From Bacteroidales bacterium UBA3143 (lineage in GTDB: Bacteria > Bacteroidota > Bacteroidia > Bacteroidales > Dysgonomonadaceae), in the NCBI GenBank assembly GCA_002364735.1, contig DEZB01000064.1:1-37784 (forward strand): DNA of 37,784 nt, written 5' to 3'. The notes beneath the pieces are model-generated. The model worked only from the letters and a program-made list of their open reading frames with translations, had not been told where the DNA came from and searched no databases. Each line of letters starts with the position of its first letter. The first letter of the stretch is position 1. This document shows, in pieces, positions 1-10,100 of this stretch. The position numbers and the translations under genes are program-made.

Positions 1-645
1 CGCGAACTGTTGAATGCAGCAGAATTGGCTAAGGACTATTTGCATCGATTGGTGCGTAGCGAAAACGAGAGCGTGATGCTTAAAAGAGTTGCTGGCTTTT
101 TTATGGCATATGATAGTGATGTGGTGATACAAGCTACATTCGATGGCGCCCGTCTTACAAGAGATATTGAAAACTTGCGAAGCTCACATGTTCATTTGAT
201 TGATCTTTTAAGTAAGCGATTGAAATCCATCTCCGAAAGACCTCAACTAAAGACGAAAGAAATTAACGCTCCGGTCATTAAAGCATTGAAGAGAATGTTT
301 ATGCAAATAGAGGTGGCATACATGCAGCACAATGATTTAAATTATGTACCCCTGATTAACGAGCTGAACGAAACGATTATGGAACATAAAAACGTGATGA
401 AAAGACGGATGCTCCATAATAAAAGGAAGGCTAAGGTTATCAAAGCCAAGGAGGCAATTGCTGTTGCTAATGAATCTAACGATAGCATTGTAGTACCATA
501 CAGATGGATGAAAGATACAACAAATGATAGACCAGCTGAGAGCTATGACTTGCTGCACAAGTTGAAGCAACAATTGCAGTTTCATAAAACAGGTGCATCG
601 TATACAAAATACTTTGTGCCACCACTTGAAAGGGATGACTCTTGA
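1..645 (+). CDS. 3' part of an unidentified gene, truncated by the window edge
   Basis: The reading frame is already open at base 1 (R-E-L-L-N-A-A...), so the gene very likely starts upstream; a TTG at position 10 is the only nearby start codon and is not convincing. The visible 214 residues end at a TGA. The sequence looks entirely alpha-helical and highly charged, with a strongly basic stretch around residues 130-150 (KRRMLHNKRKAKVIKAKEA). It has no signal peptide, membrane segment or recognisable catalytic motif in the visible part. I do not recognise the family. It lies on the same strand as the glycan locus but is separated from it by about 1.4 kb of repeats and a terminator, so it is probably a separate transcription unit. 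Confidence 0.6.
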   Translation, partial: RELLNAAELAKDYLHRLVRSENESVMLKRVAGFFMAYDSDVVIQATFDGARLTRDIENLRSSHVHLIDLLSKRLKSISERPQLKTKEINAPVIKALKRMFMQIEVAYMQHNDLNYVPLINELNETIMEHKNVMKRRMLHNKRKAKVIKAKEAIAVANESNDSIVVPYRWMKDTTNDRPAESYDLLHKLKQQLQFHKTGASYTKYFVPPLERDDS

Positions 646-654
646 TTTTCAAAC

Positions 655-803
655 AAAGGTTTCTCGCAGATTTTTATACAAATTTTTTCTCGCAAAGGCG
701 CAAAGGCCCTTCGACTTCGCTCAGGGACCCTTGGTGTGATGCAAAGCAAAGAATAGCACACAGATGGCACTGATGTTACAGATTAACACGAATAATTACA
801 AAT
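655..803. repeat. Composite intergenic repeat, copy A
   Basis: This copy has the order AAAGGTTTCTCGCA, then CTCGCAAAGGCGCAAA, then the 20-mer CCCTTCGACTTCGCTCAGGG (707-726), then GACCCTTGGTGTG.TGCAAAGCAAAGAAT, then CACAGATGGCACTGATGTTACAGAT. The same elements recur in the same order at about 1360-1530. From memory, CGCAAAGGCGCAAAG and CACAGAT-type strings and the CCCTTCGACTTCGCTCAGGG core are widespread interspersed intergenic sequences in Bacteroidota and some other phyla; that recollection was not checked here. No ORF covers it. Confidence 0.8.
707..726. repeat. REP-like imperfect palindrome
   Basis: The sequence is CCCTTCGACTTCGCTCAGGG. Read on the minus strand it is CCCTGAGCGAAGTCGAAGGG, which can fold with CCCT/AGGG pairs, two adjacent G-A/A-G mismatches and one more G-C pair. 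It is one of four copies in the window; the others are the array at 1386-1453. Confidence 0.7.
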
Positions 804-830
804 AACTATTATTGATAAATTGACTGAACC

Positions 831-868
831 CTCTACAATTGTAGAGCCGTTGCATGCAACGGCTTTTT
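831..868 (+). terminator. Double palindrome with intrinsic terminator
   Basis: Bases 831-846 (CTCTACAATTGTAGAG) form a perfect 16-bp palindrome. It overlaps by two bases a second perfect 20-bp palindrome at 845-864 (AGCCGTTGCATGCAACGGCT). The second is followed on the + strand by a T run ending at 868, which makes it a good intrinsic terminator for the gene ending at 645. The two arms resemble a TGTAGAG plus CGTTGCATGCAACG repeat that I recall from Bacteroidota intergenic regions. Confidence 0.65.
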
Positions 869-1105
869 AGAATATAAGCAACCGTCAAACCAGCCTGTCA
901 TTTCATACGGATGTGAGGAATCTGTATAATTATTATACAACGCCTTTGTTTAATTGTTACGCAAAAGCATACTCTCATAGCACTCCATGCTCCCATAGGA
1001 GCCAAACTGTCTGTAGTATATCGTGAATATTTGGCGACACTGAGCTTCGTAGATGCGGACCTGTAGCTTGGGTCAAATCAAGAAGAGCTATATATTCTAT
1101 TTTGT

Positions 1106-1306
1106 AATAAGGTAATAAGGTTGAGTTGAGAGGGGCAGCACTAATTACTAAGGTTTCGAAGGAATTGAATCTTATACCTAAAAATTTTAATAGAAGCCGA
1201 ACATTATTAAGTGGCAATACGTCAAAAGAAAAAACAAATGATAGTAAGTCCTCCAAACCTTAGTAACATTGCAATAACCTCACGTCTTTAACCTTATTAC
1301 CTTATT
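1106..1306. repeat. Nested inverted repeats, possible small mobile-element remnant
   Basis: An exact 17-bp inverted repeat, AATAAGGTAATAAGGTT at 1106-1122 and its complement at 1290-1306, encloses a second inverted repeat, TTACTAAGGTTT at 1145-1156 with its complement at 1255-1266. The second pair continues imperfectly inwards. The block lies between the two composite repeats. No transposase is recognisable. It could be a MITE-like element or the remnant of an inverted duplication. Confidence 0.5.
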
Positions 1307-1359
1307 TTTGAAATGAACTTTATTAACTCTTAGTTTTTAATGTATTATCTATTTCACCC

Positions 1360-1530
1360 AAAGGTTTCTCGCAAAGGCGCAAAAGCCCTTCGACTTCGCT
1401 CAGGGACCACCCTTCGACTTCACTCAGGAACCACCCTTCGACATCGCTCAATGACCCTTGTTGTGCTGCAAAACAAAGAATGACTCACAGATGACACTGA
1501 TGCTACAGATAAACACAGATAAATAACTAA
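1360..1530. repeat. Composite intergenic repeat, copy B
   Basis: Second copy of the composite repeat at about 655-803, with the same parts in the same order: AAAGGTTTCTCGCAAAGGCGCAAA, the REP-like core, GACCCTTG.TGTG.TGCAAA.CAAAGAAT and CACAGATGACACTGATGCTACAGAT. It is longer than copy A because the REP-like core is present three times in tandem. Confidence 0.8.
1386..1453. repeat. Three tandem REP-like units with a 24-bp period
   Basis: Cores start at 1386, 1410 and 1434. The first matches the 20-mer at 707-726 exactly; the second (CCCTTCGACTTCACTCAGGA) and third (CCCTTCGACATCGCTCAATG) have diverged. The four-base linkers are ACCA-like. Divergence increases from left to right. Confidence 0.75.
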
Positions 1531-2040
1531 TAAGAGCTCACTCCTAAAAGTCAACTATATTATTCCCGTTCCTTAAATCCCCCCATATCATATATAAGCA
1601 AAAATTTCAGTAGCATTAACACAATACACTACAAACCTAAAAACCAAACAAAACAGTTAGTTAAAAGTACTTTTATAGATTAATGACCCTTATTTGCTAT
1701 GTGCACTTTACAGTTTGCAAATTTATTACATACAACTTGTTTGTCAACCATTTAACTCATTCTATAAGATTCCAAGAAACATCTACCCACTTTAAAGCAA
1801 ATGATATAAAGCATAAAATATCATTTATATATGTTTTAATGCCATTTTGTATAGTTTAAGTTTATTGTAGTTATTTATATTTGTAAACCTAAAGAACAAG
1901 TTTTTCATAAACTTATTAAATGAAGCGATACAGATGGAAAATATTCCATAATAGACATTAAAAGGTTTTGACGCCTTAACACGCTGATAACAACACCTTA
2001 AAAACAAAATGAAAATTTAATAATCTAAAAAAATGAAAGG
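1531..2040 (+). promoter_or_regulatory. Leader and likely promoter region of the first susC operon
   Basis: About 510 bases without a convincing gene, very AT-rich. TATATTTG at 1876-1883 fits the Bacteroidota -7 consensus TAnnTTTG. The nearest TTTG upstream (1846-1849) is too far away for the usual -33 spacing, so the promoter call is weak. If it is real, the 5' UTR would be about 150 nt. The segment CATTTT (1843) to TATATTTG has the same 33-base offset as a motif upstream of the gene at 32075. No riboswitch was recognised. Confidence 0.3.
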
Positions 2041-5000
2041 ATGAAAAAGACAATTCCAGTAAATTTTGAGAGAGGACTTATGTTCTTTTTCTTATGCATG
2101 TTTTCAATTGGAATATTTGCTCAAGAAATCTCTGTCACCGGATTAGTAACGGACACTAAGAATGAACCGCTTATTGGGGTAACAATTAAAGTAGTCGGAG
2201 ATGACATGAAAGGTACCGTTACTGATTATGATGGAAAGTATATTCTCACGAATGTGCCGTCGAATGCAAAAATCGAAGTATCTTATGTGGGTATGCAAAA
2301 ACAGGTAATAGATGTGAGAGGAAGGTCAACTATTAATGTTACCCTAAGTGAAGATGCAGAGCTTCTTGACGAATTAGTCGTGGTGGCTTATGGAGTTCAG
2401 AAGAAAGTTTCTGTAACAGGTGCAATCTCTTCAGTAAACACAAAAGATTTACGTACTTCCACCTCGCCAAGTATCGCTAATGCATTATCGGGTCGTATTG
2501 CAGGTTTATCTTCGATGCAGCGCGTAGGAGGACAGCCTGGTAGAGATGATGCAACTATGTATTTGCGTGGTGCTGGTACTGTTAATGGTGTTAATCCATT
2601 AATTCTGATTGATGGTGTTCCGAGGGATAATATCCGAACAATCGATATTAACGAGGTTGAATCAATTTCTGTATTAAAAGATGCTTCTGCAACAGCTCTT
2701 TTTGGTGTTCGTGGAGCAAATGGTGTACTCATTATTACCACTAAACGTGGAGAGAAAGGTAAACCAGAATTATCTGTCAATCTTACCCAAAGTTTTTCAA
2801 AGCTTACGCGTGAACCAGATATACTTGGATCAGTTGAGTACATGAATTTGCGAAATGAAGCTTTGATGAATGATGGAAAAACCCCTGAGTTTACTCCAAG
2901 TGTTATTGAAAAGTATCAAAACCCACTTATGGGTCTTGACCCCAACGATCCCGATTATGAATCTAAAACAGCTCTTAGACAATGGATGTATCCAAACAAT
3001 AATTGGTATGAAATGATAATAAAACGTTGGTCTCCGCAAACAAACGCTAATGCTAATATTAGTGGTGGTACAGATAATATATCATATTTTGTGAATGTAG
3101 GTTATCTTCATCAAGGAGGAAATATGAAAACCCTTTCGAAGGACATTTTAAATTATGACCCATCTTTTAAATTGGATCGTTATACATTTCGATCTAATAT
3201 TGACTATAAGGTGAATAAGTGGCTAAAAACTTACCTCAATTTTGGGACTTATATTGAAAAACAGAATCAGCCTAATCCTGCTGGTTTATATAATGGTGAT
3301 AGTAATTGGATGGTTAGAGATATGTTTTATATGGCACAAGCTATTTTGCCTATATCGGCTGGTCCTTTAACTCTTCCTGGTTACGGGATACCTGCTAATA
3401 AACCTCTTGAGCCTACTTACTTAAATTCAGGCAGATATGCTGACCGTTCACCATATTATGCAATGAATTTCAGGGGTTATAATCTTAATACCCGATCAAA
3501 CCTGAACTCATCATTTGGTGTAGATTTAGATATGGGGTTCATTACACAGGGTCTCTCTTTGAAATCAATGGTGTCCTTTGACTCTTATGGAAATAAAGCA
3601 GAATATGGTCATACCAACCAATCTACCTATTCTGTTGCCACTAATCCAGAAACTGATGAGATTACTTTTGCAGTTCAAGAATTAAAACAAGATAATTTTT
3701 GGCTTACTTGGGGAAACTCGTCAAGGTATAATTTTAATGTTCAAGGTCAACTTCTTTATAACCGTACCTTTGGCGATCACACCGTTGGAGCTATGATCAG
3801 AGGCGAAAGAGACTATTGGGATTCAGGAGAAGCAGATATTCCATTTAATGTGTTAGGCTTTGCAGGTCGTGCTACATACGATTATAAATCACGCTATTTT
3901 GCAGAAGTCAACTTTGGTTACAATGGCTCAGAGCAGTTCTCTCCAGAGAAAAGATTTGGTTTTTTCCCTTCTATTTCAGGTGGATGGGCCATAACAAATG
4001 AAGATTTCTTACAAGATCATCCGGTCCTTACTTTTCTTAAACTGAGAGGTTCATATGGTAAGGTGGGTAATGATAAAATGGGAAATGTTCGTTTTCTTTA
4101 CTTAGATAATATCACAATGGGTGGAGGATTTTCTGGAAGTCTTGCCAATGGACAAGGCGTTAACGAAGGTTTGCTTGGTAATAAAATGCTTACTTGGGAA
4201 ACTGCTGCCAAATATAATTTCGGTATTGATTTTTCTATCTTAAAAGATTTTACTGGTCAATTCGAACTCTTCCGTGAAGACCGTTCAGAAATACTAATAT
4301 CAAGACAGAGTATTCCTTCTTGGCAAGGAACACCTTTAGGAAATATACCTAAAGTAAACATGGGTGAAATGCTCAATAGTGGGTATGAAATTGAATTGGG
4401 TTATAATAAGCAAATAAATAATGATTGGTTTATCAGTGTAAAAGGGCAACTCTCTTATAACAAAAATGAACTAAAGAACTATGACGAAGTTCCTCGTGGT
4501 GAGGAATATGCTTACAAATATCGTTCTACTGGCTACCCTTTGAATCAAAACTGGGGATACGAGATTGACTGGGATCAAGATCGAGGCTACTGGACAGAAG
4601 AAGCATTGGCAGACCCCGAGCGGGTAACTTATGGTTTTGGTACTCCCGGGCTTGGAGATTTTGTTTATAAAGATCTTAATGGCGATGGCGTTGTAGATGA
4701 TAAGGATCAAGCTCCAATAGGTGTGGGAAATATTCCACGCTACAGCTATGGTGCTTCTATTAGTGCCCAATGGAAAGGTTTTGATGCTTATATTTTCTTT
4801 CAAGGTTTAGCTAAGTTCAATTCAACATTTCCAACGCAAGGTGTTTACGAAACGACAGTTCGTGGAACCTATTTCTCTTACCATAAAAAAGCTTGGACAC
4901 AAGAGCGTTGGGAAAATGGTGAAGAGATAACATATCCAGCTCTCACTACCTCCCAAGGGGTTAGTCACAGAGCAAACTCTTTCTTTGTTTTCGACCGTGA

Positions 5001-5217
5001 TTTTCTTCGTCTAAAGAACCTTGAGTTTGGTTACACGTTACCAGCAAACACCCTTAAGTTCTTAGGTATTTCAAGCTTAAGGCTTTATGTTAGCGGTCAA
5101 AACGTGTTTACTTGGTCACCTAAATTTAGACCCACTCACTTGGATCCTGAAAACGATGACTCTATTGGATATCCACAAACAAGTATGTTTAGCTTTGGAA
5201 CTAACATAAAATTCTAA
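2041..5217 (+). CDS. SusC-type TonB-dependent outer-membrane transporter 1
   Basis: This is the outer-membrane pore of a SusCD complex; it would import oligosaccharides into the periplasm using TonB energy, with SusD as its lid. The 1058-residue product begins with a signal peptide ending near FAQ (residue 28). A carboxypeptidase-D-regulatory-like domain follows (about 29-106; GLVTDTKNEPLIGVTIKV). Then come a TonB-box-like DELVVVAYG (110-118), a plug domain with the SusC hallmarks LILIDGVPRD, EVESISVLKDASATALFGVRGANGVLIITTKRG, and a beta-barrel to a C-terminal aromatic-rich strand ending in F. A DLNGDGVVDDKD calcium-loop-like motif lies at 878-889. The ATG at 2041 is preferred because the ATG eight bases upstream is out of frame. 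The next gene, susD1, starts 30 bases downstream. Confidence 0.96.
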   Translation: MKKTIPVNFERGLMFFFLCMFSIGIFAQEISVTGLVTDTKNEPLIGVTIKVVGDDMKGTVTDYDGKYILTNVPSNAKIEVSYVGMQKQVIDVRGRSTINVTLSEDAELLDELVVVAYGVQKKVSVTGAISSVNTKDLRTSTSPSIANALSGRIAGLSSMQRVGGQPGRDDATMYLRGAGTVNGVNPLILIDGVPRDNIRTIDINEVESISVLKDASATALFGVRGANGVLIITTKRGEKGKPELSVNLTQSFSKLTREPDILGSVEYMNLRNEALMNDGKTPEFTPSVIEKYQNPLMGLDPNDPDYESKTALRQWMYPNNNWYEMIIKRWSPQTNANANISGGTDNISYFVNVGYLHQGGNMKTLSKDILNYDPSFKLDRYTFRSNIDYKVNKWLKTYLNFGTYIEKQNQPNPAGLYNGDSNWMVRDMFYMAQAILPISAGPLTLPGYGIPANKPLEPTYLNSGRYADRSPYYAMNFRGYNLNTRSNLNSSFGVDLDMGFITQGLSLKSMVSFDSYGNKAEYGHTNQSTYSVATNPETDEITFAVQELKQDNFWLTWGNSSRYNFNVQGQLLYNRTFGDHTVGAMIRGERDYWDSGEADIPFNVLGFAGRATYDYKSRYFAEVNFGYNGSEQFSPEKRFGFFPSISGGWAITNEDFLQDHPVLTFLKLRGSYGKVGNDKMGNVRFLYLDNITMGGGFSGSLANGQGVNEGLLGNKMLTWETAAKYNFGIDFSILKDFTGQFELFREDRSEILISRQSIPSWQGTPLGNIPKVNMGEMLNSGYEIELGYNKQINNDWFISVKGQLSYNKNELKNYDEVPRGEEYAYKYRSTGYPLNQNWGYEIDWDQDRGYWTEEALADPERVTYGFGTPGLGDFVYKDLNGDGVVDDKDQAPIGVGNIPRYSYGASISAQWKGFDAYIFFQGLAKFNSTFPTQGVYETTVRGTYFSYHKKAWTQERWENGEEITYPALTTSQGVSHRANSFFVFDRDFLRLKNLEFGYTLPANTLKFLGISSLRLYVSGQNVFTWSPKFRPTHLDPENDDSIGYPQTSMFSFGTNIKF

Positions 5218-5247
5218 GTTTATTAATGAAATAAATTGAAATATATA

Positions 5248-7140
5248 ATGAAGAATAATATAATAATAAAATTTGGAGCTTTGGTGTTTCTATTTACGCT
5301 ACTAATCTCTTCATGTGCTGACGCTCTGGATCAGGCTCCCGACGGTAAAATTTCTCTTGAACAAGTTTTTCAAGATGATGAGAAAACTGCAGCCTATTTG
5401 AATAGCTGTTATTTATATATCCCTGGGGAAGGACACGCATATTTCTTTTGGATGCGTGGTCCAGTTGATTGGTCCGATGAAGCTTGGGATACAGATGCTG
5501 AAGCAGAACCTTGGATTACTTCTGGTCAGCTTTATGACGGGAATGTTTCTGCCGCATCACATTTTAATACAATGTGGGCAGATGCAGGCAATGGTAACTA
5601 CTGGCAACGTATGTGGACTGCTATTAGAAAATGTACTGTGTTTATTGATAATATCGATGACGCTGCTGTTAAAAGTGAAGCTAACCGTTCAAGATGGAAA
5701 GCTGAAGCCCACTTGTTACGAGCTTATTACTACATGACGTTGCTCAAATGGTTTGGTTGCGCATTGCCCATCGAAAGAACAGCTTATCATTATACGGATG
5801 ACTTTTCCACAACAGAGCGTAGTTCATACTATGAAGTAGTACAGTTTATTATTGAAGATTGCAACGCCGCTTTATCATCACCTAACTTGCCGTGGCGCAT
5901 CACTTCAAATTCAGAGGCATATCGATTTACCAAAGCAGTAGCAGAAGGTATAAAATCAAGAATGTCTCTTTATGCAGCAAGTCCACTTTATAACGATGGA
6001 AAGAACTATTGGGAAGAAGCTTACACAATAAATAAACAAGCTTTGTCTAATCTTAAAAGTAATGGTTATGAATTATATGACAAGCCAAACTTCGCTACTT
6101 GGAAAACCAACGAAGATGTTCAACTTCCCAATGATGCTGCAAAACTATTCAATGAATACTTTTGCAATAATATGGGATTTGAAACTAACCCTACAGATAA
6201 AGAGACCATATATCAGACTAATGCAGGTCAAGACTGGATTATGACTGAAGGAATTGGTGCTGTAATGGGATATAAATCGGGATCTTGTCCTTCTCAGGAG
6301 ATTGTAGATCGCTTTGAGACTATTGACGGACAGCCAATTATAGATCTTGCAAAGCCGTATATAGATGAGATTACCCATTTACAACCGAATTATAATCAAA
6401 ATAACACGCTGTATGATCCACAAGATCCTTATGCAAACCGTGATCCTCGATTTTATGCTTCCGTTTATTATAATGGTTCAAAACGAACTTGTTTTTGGCC
6501 ATTTGATGAACCAGCAGCAGCATTAGATAACTATCCTGCAAAAAAAGGATGGCGTACTCGCATCATATCTACTTGGGAGGGTGAACCACAAACTGGACGT
6601 AATCAAACTGCTCGCAAAGCAACACGAACTGGATATTTTATGCGAAAATTTGTTCATCCCAATTCAGGACAAGAGACTGTAACGAATGGGCATGCACATG
6701 CTAAAGTTATGAGACTTGGGGAAATTTACCTTAATTTAGCAGAAGCAGCAGCTGAAGCCAATCATATGGATGAAGCGTTACAAGCTGTGAATGCAATTAG
6801 AAGCCGTGTTAATATGCCACCACTTTCAGGTCTTTCAAAAGAAGAACTTATTCTACGCATTCGAAATGAACGCAGAGTAGAACTGGCTTTTGAAGCACAC
6901 CGCTATTTTGATGTGCGACGCTGGCTACAGCCTACTGATAACCTCGAGAAAACCGACCGTTGGATTACAGCAGCTCATATAACACGTAATGCTGATGGCA
7001 GCTATACATATAAAAGAGGTCCTGTTTCAAGAGAACGCTTATGTTATGACAATAAGTTCTTAAAGTTTCCAATTCCATTGAACGAAGTCAACATTATGAT
7101 GGCACTGACAGGAGAAGACTGGCAGAATCCGGGTTGGTAA
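5248..7140 (+). CDS. SusD/RagB-family surface glycan-binding lipoprotein 1
   Basis: Partner of SusC1; it caps the transporter and helps capture the glycan at the cell surface. The start is placed at ATG 5248 rather than the in-frame TTG at 5236, which gives MKNNIIIKFG...LISSC with a lipobox and lipidated Cys at residue 23. The 630-residue product has the usual SusD features: LDQAPDGKISLEQVFQDDEKTAAYLNSCY near the N-terminus, the TPR-like helices WKAEAHLLRAYYYMTLLKWFG, and the C-terminal RagB-type region RIRNERRVELAFEAHRYFDVRRW and EDWQNPGW. Its length is within the upper normal range for the family. It sits between susC1 (30-base gap) and susC2 (32-base gap), apparently in one operon. Confidence 0.95.
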   Translation: MKNNIIIKFGALVFLFTLLISSCADALDQAPDGKISLEQVFQDDEKTAAYLNSCYLYIPGEGHAYFFWMRGPVDWSDEAWDTDAEAEPWITSGQLYDGNVSAASHFNTMWADAGNGNYWQRMWTAIRKCTVFIDNIDDAAVKSEANRSRWKAEAHLLRAYYYMTLLKWFGCALPIERTAYHYTDDFSTTERSSYYEVVQFIIEDCNAALSSPNLPWRITSNSEAYRFTKAVAEGIKSRMSLYAASPLYNDGKNYWEEAYTINKQALSNLKSNGYELYDKPNFATWKTNEDVQLPNDAAKLFNEYFCNNMGFETNPTDKETIYQTNAGQDWIMTEGIGAVMGYKSGSCPSQEIVDRFETIDGQPIIDLAKPYIDEITHLQPNYNQNNTLYDPQDPYANRDPRFYASVYYNGSKRTCFWPFDEPAAALDNYPAKKGWRTRIISTWEGEPQTGRNQTARKATRTGYFMRKFVHPNSGQETVTNGHAHAKVMRLGEIYLNLAEAAAEANHMDEALQAVNAIRSRVNMPPLSGLSKEELILRIRNERRVELAFEAHRYFDVRRWLQPTDNLEKTDRWITAAHITRNADGSYTYKRGPVSRERLCYDNKFLKFPIPLNEVNIMMALTGEDWQNPGW

Positions 7141-7172
7141 TCATTTTTTAAATAAAAAAAATAGATATATCT

Positions 7173-10100
7173 ATGAATAATTCAATTAAAAAATCTATAT
7201 CGACGTTTACTTGTTTGGTTTTATTGACTTTATCGCTTAATGCCCAAGTGAACGGAATAGTTAAAGACGGATATAGCCGCATCCTTAAAGGAGTGTTAGT
7301 GACATCTGAAAATGGTAAAAACAGTACTATTACAGATTCAAATGGTGAATATGATTTGGTTGTTAATGATGGAAGTGACTATTTGAAATTTACTTTGACT
7401 GGTTACATCAGTCAAAATCTTAAAATTGATAACCAATCAATGACCGAAACACTAAATGTTACTATGCAACGTGCCGAAACATATAATCTGGACGAAGATG
7501 TGTTTTTTGGTAATTATACACAAAACAGAGGTAAGGTTACTGGCTCCGTTTCAAGTGTCACAGGAAAAGAGCTTGAACGATCACCTGTGGGCAACCTCTC
7601 AATGTCGCTGGCTGGAAGATTACCAGGTCTCTTTGCACGTGAAACATATTCAGAACCGTCACGAACTAATACTCAGCTTTGGGTACGGGGATATGCTTCA
7701 CCTAATGGTGGAACACCCTTAATCGTGATTGATGGATTTCCTTATGACTATAATGCTAATCAACTTTTTGAATATATTACTGCAAATGAAGTTGAATCTA
7801 TCAATGTGTTGAAAGATGCCTCTGCGCAAGCAATGTATGGAATACAGGGTGCTAATGGAGTGGTTGTTATCACTACAAAACGTGGTATTAAACAACCCTT
7901 AAAAATTGATGTGTCAATTAATCATACATTAGAGCAAAGAACAACAACTCCACCTTTTTTAAACTCTGCAGATTTTGTTCAACTACGCAACCAGGCTGGT
8001 TTTAATGATTCTGGTGAAGAGTATTCTTATTTTAATAAGAATGCAGTAGATGGATTTATAGCCGGTGATAATCCAGAGTATTTCCCCAATAATAATTGGA
8101 GAGAACTAAATGCAAAGGACATCACGCAAATGAGTCGTGTAAATTTAAATTTAACTGGAGGTAATGATAATGCTGTATTCTATACGAATGTTAATGTAAT
8201 GAATCAGGATGGTATGTGGAAACTTGATCCCAGCACGACAGACTATAATCCGAACAACCATTTTTTTTGGGCAAATGTTCGTTCAAATGTTGATGTGAAC
8301 GTTTCAAAATACTTCTCCTTTGGTCTTAATCTCAGTGGAAATATAAAGAGGGAAAAGACTCCAGGTGGAAAAGCAGTAGAAATTAATCATGGAGGCAGTT
8401 GGAACGGGTTTGCAAATAATATTTGGTATCGTTTTTTCACACTCCCTCCTTATGTTTATGGACCTAAAACTCCATTAATAGGCGATCCTGATACAGGAGA
8501 GATAATAGGTGGAGGAGAAGTGGTAACTACTACTACAGAACCAATAACATCTTGGGCTGTTATTAACCGTTTAGGTTATGACCAATACACAGTTACAAAT
8601 ATTTATGCGCAATTTATGCCTAAGTTAGACCTTAGTTTTATTACACCAGGTCTTAGCATTAGTGGAAGTTACGGATATCAAACAAATTCAGTGAAAGGCT
8701 TGTATGTAAATAGAACCTATGAGCAATGGGTTCGTACTAAAGACTATTCTGATCTGGAATTTGAGAAATTTGGTACAAGCGTTAATAGTCCTCTTAGATA
8801 TCGTACCTCCTCTGATGTTTACTACAATCTTAACTATAAGGGAGTTGCAAATTATCAGCGTAGTTTTAATGGTTTACATGATGTCAATGCTATGGCATAT
8901 AGCCACTATCAATATCTGAGCAAAGCTGGAGGAAGCTTACCCTACAAACGCCTCAATTCAGGAATAGGTGTTGGATATGGTTATGATGACCGTTACTTAG
9001 TAAGGGTTGATTTAGGCTATTCTGGATCTGAACAATATTCAAGTATGAACCGGTTCACTTCATTTCCTGCTATTTCTGCAGGATGGGTAGCATCTAACGA
9101 AAAATTCCTTAAAAACAATTCTTTTCTTACTTATTTAAAATTTCGTACATCGTGGGGTAAGACTGGGAACGACCGCGGAGTTGGTCGTTATGTTTATCTT
9201 GACAATGTTACACTTACAGGTGGTGGATTTGAATTTCTCGGTGGAAATAATGTGAATGAAGGTCAAGTTGCCAATCCTTTTCTTGATCCTGAAATTATTA
9301 CTAAGCAGAATTATGGTCTTGATTTGACCTTATGGAATAATCTATCGCTTACAGTTGATTTATTTAAGGACAAAACAGAAAACGGTGTAACAAGTGCAAC
9401 CTCAAAGACTCCTGATTATCAAGGTGTGCCATTGAGCAACTATCCGAAAACCAACCTTGGTGAATTTGAAAACAAAGGATATGAAATTAGCCTTAACTAT
9501 AACAAAGACATCAATCGTGATCTAAACATCTCGTTAGGGGGATGGATAGCTCAAAATGAGAATGAAGTCATATTCTGGGATGAGAGTGAGAGAGCAGATG
9601 ATTATGCATTTATATATCGCTCAGAAGGCTATCCGATTGGTCAACAATGGGGATATATTGTAGATACCTCTAATGGAAATGGTTATTTCAATAGTCAAGA
9701 AGAGATTGACAATAGTGGCATTGTATACGAAATAGGTAATCCTAAACCTGGATATCTGAAATATGTTGATTTGAACAATGACGGAACGATTAATGAAAAA
9801 GATTACGTTCCTCTTGGTAACGGTGCTTTACCTAACTTCTTTTATGCCTTTAATGGTGGATTCAAATACAAAAACTTCGATATGAACTTCCTATTTCAGG
9901 GCATTTCAGATTACTGGACTGTAGATATGTCATTGGGACGTACCGAGTATAGTTTCGAAGGTGTATTTACAGAATGGCAAAAATCAGCTTGGACTGCGGA
10001 ACGTTTTGCAAACGGTGAAGATATTAAATATCCCGCACTTTCAGCTCAAAAGAACTCCAATCATGAATCAAGTAATTTCTTTATTGAAGATAAATCTTAT

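Noticed and set aside
975..1256. 93-residue open frame on the minus strand
   Set aside because: It begins with TTG two codons after a stop, has no recognisable domain and lies across the nested inverted repeats. It may be a decayed fragment; I do not support it as a gene.
1386..1453. Possible CRISPR array
   Set aside because: The repeat units are separated by only four bases, diverge from each other and have no spacers or cas genes nearby.
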